NCBI GenBank assembly: GCA_903881535.1
Contig: CAIRTT010000664.1
Coordinates: forward strand, 1-5,601
Source of the DNA: an uncultured Armatimonadota bacterium
Lineage (GTDB): Bacteria > Armatimonadota > Armatimonadia > Armatimonadales > Armatimonadaceae
DNA length: 5,601 nucleotides
Direction: 5' to 3'
Shown here: piece by piece, positions 1-5,601 of the stretch
Numbering within the stretch: position 1 is the stretch's first letter
How the letters are laid out: the number at the start of each line of letters is the position of its first letter
Program-made: the position numbers and the translations under genes
The notes under the pieces: model-generated
What the model was told of the DNA's origin: nothing
Seen by the model: the letters and a program-made list of their open reading frames with translations, nothing else
Databases searched by the model: none

Positions 1-2390
1 CGGCTGGTCACTAACATTTTGAGAAGTGCTTTTTGGGAGTACTTCAGGTCATCCCGATAGCTTATTGCGAGGTAATCCAAGAGCTCTGGATGGCTAGGCT
101 GGCCGCCCTGCGTTCCGAAGTCCTCTTCTGTCTCGACCAGCCCTCGGCCGAAGATACGTGCCCAAATGCGATTGACGGCAACCCGTGCTGTCAATGGGTT
201 TTCAGGCGAGAAAAGCCACTTAGCGGCATCCAGACGGGATGGATTTGCCACCGCAGGCTTGCCAAACATCCCCGGTAAAGCAGCTGTCACAACGGTGCCC
301 TGATCCAAAAAGCTGCCGCGGTTATGTAACTTGGTAACCCGGGCCTCCTTTTTATTGAGCTCGCGCATGATTGGCGTATTCGGGAAGGTGTCACGCAGCG
401 CTTTCTCATCAGTCTTGATCTGGTTCAAACGTGTGAGAAATGATGCGCCATTTAGGTACGTGGACAGGAATGCTGTGTCGATAAACTCTTGCATTTCCGA
501 TGTGCGTTCGACATCCGGGACGAGGAGGAGCTCAGCGATGCCTGGTTGCTGGACGGCCTTCGCTGTCTGCCGCGTTGTTGCCGTTGAAAGCGCAAAGCAT
601 CCGACTGAGAGCTCTGGGTGATTAAATTCCAGCTTTACGATCAGCTGGCTGCCAGCTCCAATGGAGCGTTCGAGATCAAACACGATTGCATGCTGGCGAT
701 TGTTCTCAGGTGAAAATGCCCACCCTGAGCTGGGCTTGCCATCGAATGCATCTTCCGCCGGCCAGCCACCCTGCTCGATATCGGCTTTTGCAGCCACGAT
801 GCGCACCGGAAGAAGCGCTCCGCTTGTAGTCTTCTCCTGCAGCACCACTTCACTCGTCACGACATTCTGATCATGACCAGCGCGTCCAGGCCCCATGTTT
901 GGGAGTGATTTGTCTTTGAGGATATCCAGTCGGATCGCGGATGTCTCCTGCTCGAGTGGCAGCGTTACTGTGAAGGCTTCGGTACGCGCATGCGGGCCGC
1001 TTACAACAATTGACCGATCCGGTCGCTGCGTTGTTTTGGCCCCGTTGGTCGTCGTCACACCTGACGGCACGATGCGTCGCCAAACGCCTTGTGTACTCTG
1101 TGCATCACTCCAACTACGGAATGCAGTCTCATGCACGGTACCTTTGGAGTGCAGTTCGGTATTGAGCGCCTTGCGGGATGCTTCCAGCTTGACCAGCTCC
1201 GATTTTTGACCAGCCGTCGGGCCACTGATGGTCGGGCCATCATCGTAGCGGTCCGCATCCTCGGTCTGGTTCCAAATCGCGTAGAAGCGGTAGTAATCCG
1301 TCTGCGTAATCGGATCGTATTTGTGCGTATGGCATTTGGCACAGCCAAATGTAAGGCCCATCCACACCTGACCCGTTGTATCAACACGGTCCTTTACGGC
1401 AATCGTCCGAAACTCTTCATCATCCGTGCCGCCTTCATCATTTGTTGGCGTGTTCCGGTGAAAAGCCGTTGCGATTTTGTCTTCCTCGGATGCATCCGGC
1501 AGCAAATCTCCCGCCAGCTGCAGCATCGAGAAGCGGTCATACGGAATATCGGAGTTGTAGGCATCTGTTACCCAGTCACGCCACCGCCAAATACTCCTGC
1601 CAAGGTCTTTCTCGTAGCCTTTTGAGTCCGCGTAGCGGCCAAGGTCCATCCATACGCGGGCCCAGTGCTCACCGTAAGCGGGGCTTGCGAGGAGGCGATC
1701 CACTTGGCGTGCATAGGCATCCGGGCGGGTATCGGCGACAAATGCTTTCATCTCATCCGGCGTTGGCGGGATGCCCGTAAGGTCCAGAGCAGCGCGGCGC
1801 AAGAGGGTACGCTTGTCGGTGTCTGGGCTTGGCTGAAGGCCGAAACGTGACATCCCGGCATAGACAAACGCATCAACCGAATGTGAACTCCACGCTTTTC
1901 CCAGCTGTGATGTCGGCAGCGAAGGGCGCTTCGGTGCGATGAAAGCCCAGTGCTGCTCGTATTTGGCACCGGACTTGATCCATTCCGTGATGGTTTGAAT
2001 TTCTTTAGATGTGAGTGGATGCCCTGTTTCTGCAGGCGGCATTTGCAGGCTTCCACCAGTCAGCGTGATCCGCTTAACAACGCCACTTGCGAGTGGGTTG
2101 CCAGGGATGATGGCTGCGAAGCCACTTGCGGCCGGCTTGAGAGCAGCCGGCGTGTCGAGACGCAAGCCTGCTTTACGCGCAGCATCATCCGGGCCGTGGC
2201 ACGAAAAGCATTTGACAGACAGGATTGGAAGCACATCGGAGCGGTAGCTGACACGCTTGGGAACTGCCAACCCGCGCGATGCACCACCCGCTTGCGACCC
2301 GGCGGGTGGCTGGGCGATGGCGATGGCGGCCGTCCCGGCGGCGAGGAAGAGTGTCAACCCGATGGCAGCGTTGCCTGCAAGGAGCTTCAT
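1..2390 (-). CDS. PSCyt1-PSCyt2(DUF1549)-PSD1(DUF1553) planctomycete-type cytochrome-like protein, 3' end cut by window edge
   Basis: The frame is open from the ATG at 2390 to base 1 (796 codons) with no stop, so the C-terminus lies outside the window. Residues 1-26 look like a signal peptide (a basic start, a hydrophobic Leu/Ala stretch, cleavage near AIA-QP), implying export. A PSCyt1 cytochrome domain follows (about 48-150), with the haem c motif KCFSCHGPD (C61, C64, H65) and the conserved MPP at 117-119. PSCyt2/DUF1549 spans about 168-386: LDLTGIPPTPDE near 200, YGEHWARVWMDLGRYADS from 239, and a second CxxCH, CAKCHTHKYDPIT (C350, C353, H354). A middle region (about 400-670) has the family signatures GPGR (500) and FDGKPSSGWAF (about 549), and probably forms a beta-sandwich. 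PSD1/DUF1553 begins around MREL (675) and includes NPLTARVAVNRIWARIFGRG. Family members are usually near 1,000 residues, so about 200 are missing. Their role is unproven; such genes are often paired with DUF1501 genes. No strong ribosome binding site precedes the ATG. Confidence 0.93.
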   Translation of the reverse strand, partial: MKLLAGNAAIGLTLFLAAGTAAIAIAQPPAGSQAGGASRGLAVPKRVSYRSDVLPILSVKCFSCHGPDDAARKAGLRLDTPAALKPAASGFAAIIPGNPLASGVVKRITLTGGSLQMPPAETGHPLTSKEIQTITEWIKSGAKYEQHWAFIAPKRPSLPTSQLGKAWSSHSVDAFVYAGMSRFGLQPSPDTDKRTLLRRAALDLTGIPPTPDEMKAFVADTRPDAYARQVDRLLASPAYGEHWARVWMDLGRYADSKGYEKDLGRSIWRWRDWVTDAYNSDIPYDRFSMLQLAGDLLPDASEEDKIATAFHRNTPTNDEGGTDDEEFRTIAVKDRVDTTGQVWMGLTFGCAKCHTHKYDPITQTDYYRFYAIWNQTEDADRYDDGPTISGPTAGQKSELVKLEASRKALNTELHSKGTVHETAFRSWSDAQSTQGVWRRIVPSGVTTTNGAKTTQRPDRSIVVSGPHARTEAFTVTLPLEQETSAIRLDILKDKSLPNMGPGRAGHDQNVVTSEVVLQEKTTSGALLPVRIVAAKADIEQGGWPAEDAFDGKPSSGWAFSPENNRQHAIVFDLERSIGAGSQLIVKLEFNHPELSVGCFALSTATTRQTAKAVQQPGIAELLLVPDVERTSEMQEFIDTAFLSTYLNGASFLTRLNQIKTDEKALRDTFPNTPIMRELNKKEARVTKLHNRGSFLDQGTVVTAALPGMFGKPAVANPSRLDAAKWLFSPENPLTARVAVNRIWARIFGRGLVETEEDFGTQGGQPSHPELLDYLAISYRDDLKYSQKALLKMLVTS

Positions 2391-2411
2391 GCCACATTAC
2401 ACTCTGTTTGC

Positions 2412-2457
2412 TCAGGCATTTGCAAGCATGACTTTGCCGCTGCCGACATCAGGCATT
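2412..2457. repeat. 9-bp direct repeat in the leader of the cytochrome-like gene
   Basis: TCAGGCATT (plus strand) occurs at 2412-2420 and again at 2449-2457. Both copies are in the 80-base spacer between the epimerase stop and the start of the cytochrome-like gene. They are 37 bases apart start to start, between 3 and 4 helical turns. The pair could be a two-site operator or could be chance. No clear -10/-35 promoter was recognised beside it. Confidence 0.3.
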
Positions 2458-2463
2458 CGGATG

Positions 2464-2473
2464 TAACGCGTTA
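2464..2473. repeat. 10-bp perfect palindrome at the epimerase stop codon
   Basis: TAACGCGTTA is a perfect self-complementary 10-mer. Its last three plus-strand bases (2471-2473) are the TAA stop codon of the epimerase read on the minus strand. It has no loop and no adjacent T-run, so it is not an intrinsic terminator. A dimeric DNA-binding site is possible but unsupported. Confidence 0.3.
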
Positions 2474-3376
2474 TGAGTGCATCAAGTTACGGAGCGCACT
2501 GGCAATGTCCGGGAATGCAAACGCGTAACCAAGCGACTTAGCACGCTCGGCCGACACGCGCTGGCTGACGAGGAGCGCATCCGCGAACTCGCCAAGGAGC
2601 AGCTTTAGCGCCCAGGATGGCACCTTAAGCGCCGCTGGCTTTCGCAGCTCACGTCCAATCGCAATCGCCATTTCCTTCATCGTTGAACAGCCTGGCGCAA
2701 CCGTGTTCACGGCACCCGACCATTGTTCTTCCTCGATGGCTGCGATGAACATCCCGACAACATCATCAATATGTACCCACGGAACCCACTGCGTCCCGGG
2801 GCCAAGCGGGCCGCCAAGGCCAAGGGTGTACGGGGAAAAAGGCAGCATCGGAGGTTTGATGAGTGCCTGCAACATCCCGGCATCGCGTGACAGCACTGGC
2901 CCGATACGGAAGCAACAGACACGGCTTCCGGTTCCGCGCGCGGCACTTGCTGCCGTCTCCCATTCACGTGCGACATCCGCGAGGAAAGTCTTGCCTACCG
3001 GGCTGCTCTCGGTGAGGATGCCATCCCCGCCATCACCATAAATCCCAACCGCAGATGCCTGCAGAAGGACACGTGGCTGCGCTTCGACCAGCATCTGGGT
3101 TGTTCGCACACGGCTGTCACGGATTTCCTGTTTGTAAGCATCCGTCCACGTACCGCCCGCCATGCTCGCACCCGTGAGGTTGATCACCGCACTCGCAGCG
3201 CCAACGGCCGGGTGCCAGGTGTGTTCAGCATCCCAGTGGAAGTAGCGGACATTCGGCATCGGCATCGGCTGGTCGGGATACCGCGTGATGATATCCACGG
3301 AGTAGCCTTGGTTCTGGAGCTTTGGGATGAGCGCGGAGCCTACGAGGCCGGACCCACCGGCGATGACAATATTCAC
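2471..3376 (-). CDS. TIGR01777 family atypical SDR epimerase (YfcH/SulA-like), with C-terminal DUF1731
   Basis: This 301-residue protein has the usual length of the family. It opens with a Rossmann nucleotide-binding loop, MNIVIAGGSGLVGS (G7-x-x-G10-x-x-G13). INLTGA (65-70), SRVRTT (88-93), QASAVGIYG (106-114) and WVPWVHIDDV (197-206) are all hallmarks of the TIGR01777 group. The C-terminus (about 250-298: a VPSWALKLLLGE segment, then YAFAFPDIASAL) matches the DUF1731 tail. The family is annotated as NAD(P)-dependent nucleoside-diphosphate-sugar epimerase, but it lacks the classical YxxxK active site and its substrate is unknown; no YxxxK is seen at the expected place here. It is predicted cytoplasmic. 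The start is GTG, placed where the Rossmann strand must begin, with AGGA ten bases upstream. It lies 41 bases after the DinB gene and is probably co-transcribed with it. Confidence 0.94.
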   Translation of the reverse strand: MNIVIAGGSGLVGSALIPKLQNQGYSVDIITRYPDQPMPMPNVRYFHWDAEHTWHPAVGAASAVINLTGASMAGGTWTDAYKQEIRDSRVRTTQMLVEAQPRVLLQASAVGIYGDGGDGILTESSPVGKTFLADVAREWETAASAARGTGSRVCCFRIGPVLSRDAGMLQALIKPPMLPFSPYTLGLGGPLGPGTQWVPWVHIDDVVGMFIAAIEEEQWSGAVNTVAPGCSTMKEMAIAIGRELRKPAALKVPSWALKLLLGEFADALLVSQRVSAERAKSLGYAFAFPDIASALRNLMHS

Positions 3377-3386
3377 AAATGCGATG

Positions 3387-3390
3387 TCCT
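3387..3390 (-). promoter_or_regulatory. ribosome binding site supporting the GTG start of the epimerase
   Basis: On the minus strand AGGA lies ten bases before the GTG at 3376, in the 41-base gap after the DinB stop codon. The frame has no stop between the DinB gene and this GTG, so the site and the family N-terminus together decide the start. The spacing is at the long end of normal. Confidence 0.45.
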
Positions 3391-3417
3391 GTCTGTCTGC
3401 AAGAAAACGGGTTTTGG

Positions 3418-3903
3418 CTAGTTGGCACTCTCAGGAGTGGCTGTGTACTGTGCCAGCTGCGCGATGTGATACGTGTCATGTGCAAGGACGAGGGTGGCGA
3501 TGTCCTTGACTGTAATCGTACCGACTTCCGGGCGGATGCCACTGCGCTCAAAGGCATCGTTTGGAAGGGATGCCAAATACGCTGTTAGTGATGCGCGTCC
3601 GGTTGTAAAGTTTTCGATGCTAATTTCCACCGGGATGGTTGCGTATGCATTTTGAACTGCCATTTCACCTTCATCGATGTTTGGAAGCACGGGCATGTCT
3701 TCCTGCACGATGCGCTGAATACGCTCAAGCCAGATTGGCTCCCAGTCGGAGAGGTGCGCAAGAATTTCACGCAACGTAAAGCGGTCGGGGCCCTGATCCT
3801 GGTCTGCGATTGCATCCGGGATGTTCGCGCAAAAGCGGGAGATGATCCCCGGGCTTGCATTCAGGGCGTGATCGATGAGGTATTTGCGTACGTAAGGGGG
3901 CAT
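3418..3903 (-). CDS. DinB-superfamily (DinB_2-like) protein
   Basis: The product is 161 residues, typical for single-domain DinB-fold proteins, which form a four-helix bundle holding a divalent metal by three histidines. A matching triad is visible: H50 in LREILAHLSDWE, and H142 and H146 in VLAHDTYHIAQLAQY near the C-terminus. The spacing and the HDxxHxxQL pattern are the strongest evidence. There is no signal peptide, so it is likely cytoplasmic. Members include DNA-damage-induced DinB proteins of Bacillus and thiol-dependent (bacillithiol or mycothiol) transferases; which role applies here cannot be read from the sequence. The ATG at 3903 is the only reasonable start, because an in-frame stop lies nine codons upstream (3928-3930). 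The Shine-Dalgarno sequence is weak. The epimerase follows after 41 bases. Confidence 0.9.
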   Translation of the reverse strand: MPPYVRKYLIDHALNASPGIISRFCANIPDAIADQDQGPDRFTLREILAHLSDWEPIWLERIQRIVQEDMPVLPNIDEGEMAVQNAYATIPVEISIENFTTGRASLTAYLASLPNDAFERSGIRPEVGTITVKDIATLVLAHDTYHIAQLAQYTATPESAN

Positions 3904-3926
3904 TGTGAATGCGTCGCTTTCAATTG

Positions 3927-3932
3927 GTTATA
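3927..3932 (-). promoter_or_regulatory. possible -10 element upstream of the DinB-family gene
   Basis: On the minus strand TATAAC lies 23 bases before the DinB ATG, inside the 82-base gap after the NUDIX stop. It resembles a sigma-70 -10 box, but no good -35 hexamer was found at a normal distance. It may mark a secondary start for DinB-epimerase, or nothing. Confidence 0.2.
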
Positions 3933-3985
3933 CCCGATGGCTGGTTTCGCGCACGCCACGTAACGGCGCAACATTCCGCTAGAGG

Positions 3986-4468
3986 TTACGCAGGTTTGTG
4001 GACTGGGTGCACGATTCCTTCGATTGCCGAAAGCGTATCGATAAGGAGCTCCTGTTGCTCAGGCCAGAAAAGCATTGGTAGCGGACCGGAGACCGGAAAC
4101 CATTCGGTCACGTAGGCGACGTGCGGATCGGTTGGAATGGGGTTTACCTGAGTCGTTGTGTAGAGGTAGTAGTAGGTTGTAATCCACCGGCGTCGGTCAA
4201 AGCTGAGACGACTTTTTTTGCCCAGACTCTTGATGAAGGATAGCTGGGAAAACCCGGCTTCTTCCCAAATTTCGCGGCGTGCTGCCTGCTCGAGGGTTTC
4301 GCCTTTGTCAACACCGCCTTTAGGGAGGACATAGCCTTCGCCATCCCCCTCGCCGCGGACAAGTGCTATGAGCCAGCGCCCATTTTCAGAGCGAACAATG
4401 ATGCCACCTGCACTGGTGCGATTTCGGGTGCCTTTTGGCTTGACAAACCAGCTTTGATCAACAGACAA
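3986..4468 (-). CDS. NUDIX hydrolase
   Basis: The complete NUDIX box GX5EX7REUXEEXGU is present, running from PKGG to EEAGF; in the 160-residue form it covers residues 51-73, with the metal-binding REIWEE at 65-70. It is preceded by SAGGIIVR and WLIALVRGEG, the first strands of the fold. These enzymes split nucleoside diphosphates linked to another group, using Mg or Mn. The compact form with LPKGGVDKGE resembles diadenosine-polyphosphate or inositol-pyrophosphate hydrolases, but the substrate cannot be assigned. The protein is predicted cytoplasmic. I chose TTG at 4468 because AGAGGTGG lies six bases upstream of it. A GTG at 4498 would add ten residues but has no binding site. The stop TAA is 82 bases before the DinB gene on the same strand. 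Confidence 0.93.
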   Translation of the reverse strand: MSVDQSWFVKPKGTRNRTSAGGIIVRSENGRWLIALVRGEGDGEGYVLPKGGVDKGETLEQAARREIWEEAGFSQLSFIKSLGKKSRLSFDRRRWITTYYYLYTTTQVNPIPTDPHVAYVTEWFPVSGPLPMLFWPEQQELLIDTLSAIEGIVHPVHKPA

Positions 4469-4474
4469 GAAAAA

Positions 4475-4482
4475 CCACCTCT
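4475..4482 (-). promoter_or_regulatory. strong ribosome binding site that places the NUDIX start at a TTG
   Basis: The minus strand reads AGAGGTGG, sharing GAGGTG with the anti-Shine-Dalgarno complement. It ends six bases before the in-frame TTG at 4468. The alternative GTG at 4498 lies upstream of this site and has no purine-rich motif ahead of it. The site is inside the longer reading frame, so an annotation based on the longest ORF would hide it. Confidence 0.6.
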
Positions 4483-4531
4483 TTGTGGCCTGCAACACTG
4501 CACACGCACAAGGGTAGAGTTTACAGTTTTC

Positions 4532-4561
4532 CGGGGCTTGAATTCACGCCGTTACGCCCCG
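4532..4561. repeat. GC-rich inverted repeat upstream of the NUDIX gene
   Basis: CGGGGC (4532-4537) pairs with GCCCCG (4556-4561) around an 18-base loop. Allowing one bulged base, the stem extends by three A-T pairs on the outside (TTT against AAA). The loop holds the 8-bp palindrome TGAATTCA. On the minus strand it is followed by GAAAAC rather than a T-run, so it is not a normal intrinsic terminator. It lies 63 bases before the TTG start and could be leader structure or an operator. Confidence 0.35.
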
Positions 4562-4610
4562 AAACCGACATATTTAGTGGATGATTCGTTTGAACGGGTG
4601 CATTTCCAAT

Positions 4611-4629
4611 GTGCTTGATGAGCACTTTT
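4611..4629. repeat. small hairpin just past the end of the gamma-glutamyltransferase gene
   Basis: GTGCT (4611-4615) pairs with AGCAC (4621-4625) across the loop TGATG, and four T follow on the plus strand (4626-4629). In the direction of the gamma-glutamyltransferase gene the hairpin begins ten bases after the stop, but no T-run follows it there. With a stem of only 5 bp, any terminator role is weak, and the T-run points to plus-strand transcripts, for which no gene is seen. Confidence 0.3.
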
Positions 4630-4635
4630 CAGCGG

Positions 4636-5601
4636 TTACATCCCGGCCGCTTGGCCATCACAACGGGGATCCGAACCAAACGCATACGCCCCATCAGGCA
4701 AAACCTGCATCAGCTGCGCCGCAGAACCATGTGCCCAAGGGCCAATAAGGCGTACATCGTGCGCACGCTCTTTTAGTGCCGTAACGATGCTTTCATCCAC
4801 TCGGTTTTCAATCTCAAGGATGCCATCTCCGGTCTCTTCATTGCTCAATGCGCCAGCCGTGCTGAGGTGCTGCCATCGCGGTGCTTCCACTGCTTGTTGA
4901 ACATCCATTTTGAGGTCGACGGCATTCACGAGCAGCTGGAGATTCGTCTGAACCTGCACGTGGCCGCCGGGTGTACCACCCACATAGGCCAAGCGGCCAT
5001 CCAGATGCGTCGCGAGCCATGCATTCAGTGTATGCGCCGGACGCTTTCCGGGCGCGATGCAGTTTGGTGACATTTGGTCAAGGGAGAAACCCGTCAGCCG
5101 GTTGTTGAACAGCACGCCTGTGCCCGCCGGTATCCACGCAGAGCCAAAGTTGTGGAAGATGCTTTGAATCCACGAAATGGCATCACCGGAATCATCCACG
5201 ATGACAAAGTACGTCGTATCCGACCCTTCATTCGGGAGTGCGACATGTGTTCCAGCGGCAAGAAACGGATCGATCTCAGCGCGGCGCCTAGAGATATACA
5301 TCGTGTCAAAGAGCTGTTCAACCGCAATATCCCGCCATTCCGGGTCACCGAGAAAGCGGTTTCGGTCGGTAAAGGCAAGCTTCTTGGCCTCCACCAGGAG
5401 GTGGGTACGCTGCGCATCGGGGAGATCTGCAAGAGGATAGCCATCCGCGAGGAGTAGCTCTTCGATGAGGACCATCCCCTGGCTTGGCGGCGGTTGCCCG
5501 TGCACAATCAGGTCACGGTAACGCCCGGCAAGTGGTGGGAGGATGCGGGTTTTGTGGCGTGCGAGGTCATCGTGGGAAAACCAGCCACCGGATGTCTCGA
5601 C
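4636..5601 (-). CDS. gamma-glutamyltransferase / glutathione hydrolase family protein, N-terminal part outside window
   Basis: The frame is open from the right edge to the TAA at 4636 (321 residues). Family proteins are about 520-580 residues, so roughly the last 60 percent is present. The visible start, SGGWFSHDDLARH, is mid-protein in this family; apparent later starts such as the GTG at 5505 are internal. SDTTYFVIVDDSGD contains the expected self-cleavage site and N-terminal nucleophile, Thr (codon 5215-5217). Next come VLFNNRLTGFSLD, the substrate-site segment APGKRPAHTLNAW, and VGGTPGGHVQVQTN, where GTPGG replaces the textbook GSPGG. The enzyme class cleaves or transfers gamma-glutamyl groups of glutathione and related compounds, usually in the periplasm or outside the cell; some members are acylases. 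TTYF rather than TTHY suggests a YwrD-like or broader GGT-like branch, so true glutathione activity is uncertain. The NUDIX gene follows after 137-167 bases. Confidence 0.93.
   Translation of the reverse strand, partial: VETSGGWFSHDDLARHKTRILPPLAGRYRDLIVHGQPPPSQGMVLIEELLLADGYPLADLPDAQRTHLLVEAKKLAFTDRNRFLGDPEWRDIAVEQLFDTMYISRRRAEIDPFLAAGTHVALPNEGSDTTYFVIVDDSGDAISWIQSIFHNFGSAWIPAGTGVLFNNRLTGFSLDQMSPNCIAPGKRPAHTLNAWLATHLDGRLAYVGGTPGGHVQVQTNLQLLVNAVDLKMDVQQAVEAPRWQHLSTAGALSNEETGDGILEIENRVDESIVTALKERAHDVRLIGPWAHGSAAQLMQVLPDGAYAFGSDPRCDGQAAGM

Noticed and set aside
1089..1625. 178-residue plus-strand open frame opposite the cytochrome-like gene
   Set aside because: It lies wholly inside the PSCyt/DUF1549 frame, which has clear family motifs. 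Its translation shows no recognisable domain, so it is a shadow frame.
1950..2528. 192-residue plus-strand open frame crossing the spacer between the cytochrome-like gene and the epimerase
   Set aside because: It is antisense to the signal peptide and haem domain on one side and the epimerase end on the other. It is rich in Cys and Arg with no family pattern, typical of antisense reading of GC-rich genes.
3389..3400. CAGA tandem repeat between the DinB-family gene and the epimerase
   Set aside because: Fewer than three units are present, and they merge into the epimerase ribosome binding site. This is too short to suggest phase variation.
4611..4629. Intrinsic terminator for the gamma-glutamyltransferase gene
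   Set aside because: The stem is only 5 bp, and the T-run is on the plus-strand side, opposite to the direction of the gene. It is kept only as an inverted repeat.
5074..5457. 127-residue plus-strand open frame within the gamma-glutamyltransferase gene
   Set aside because: It is antisense to the catalytic Thr region, which is strongly conserved on the minus strand, and has no recognisable motif of its own.
5503..5505. GTG as the start of a short gamma-glutamyltransferase
   Set aside because: The frame continues upstream to the window edge with family sequence (GGWFSHDDLARH), so the GTG is internal.
1..5601. CRISPR array, tRNA/rRNA, insertion sequence or prophage remnant
   Set aside because: No spaced repeats, cloverleaf-like segments, terminal inverted repeats or transposase/integrase motifs were seen on either strand, and coding density is normal throughout.

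Overview
The window is densely coded, and every supported gene lies on the minus strand. In transcription order (right to left) they are: the C-terminal part of a gamma-glutamyltransferase family protein (entering at the right edge), a NUDIX hydrolase, a DinB-superfamily protein, a TIGR01777-type atypical SDR epimerase, and a large secreted PSCyt1-PSCyt2-PSD1 (DUF1549/DUF1553) cytochrome-like protein that leaves at the left edge. Gaps are short (137, 82, 41 and 80 bases, or 167 for the first if the NUDIX gene starts at its TTG). No gene-free stretch reaches 300 bases. I see no RNA gene, mobile element, CRISPR array or integration scar.

The organism is a bacterium of moderately high GC, in the mid-50s percent by eye. 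The PSCyt1/DUF1549/DUF1553 architecture was first described in Planctomycetes, and is also known from Verrucomicrobia, Acidobacteria, Armatimonadota and some others. The company of a DinB-fold protein, a stand-alone NUDIX enzyme and a gamma-glutamyltransferase fits several of these. My tentative guess is an Armatimonadota (Fimbriimonadia-like) or planctomycete-related genome, which this window cannot settle. Non-ATG starts are used: GTG for the epimerase and probably TTG for the NUDIX gene.

Region by region: 1-2390 is the truncated cytochrome-like gene, with a signal peptide and two CxxCH motifs. 2391-2470 is a spacer with a 9-bp direct repeat and a 10-bp palindrome touching the epimerase stop codon. 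2471-3376 is the epimerase. 3418-3903 is the DinB protein. 3986-4468 (or 4498) is the NUDIX hydrolase. 4499-4635 is the longest spacer and holds two inverted repeats. 4636-5601 is the gamma-glutamyltransferase.

Functionally, the middle genes look like small cytoplasmic housekeeping or stress-related enzymes (nucleotide clean-up, a metal- and thiol-type DinB fold, an NAD(P)-binding epimerase). They sit between two probably exported proteins: one acting on gamma-glutamyl or glutathione-like compounds, one of the still poorly understood planctomycete-type cytochromes. Nothing in the sequence proves that they share a pathway, and co-direction may only reflect a loose operon. I did not find a convincing new system. 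The points most worth a second look are the cytochrome-like protein and its unseen downstream partner, the NUDIX start, and a marked excess of the pentamer GGATG/CATCC.
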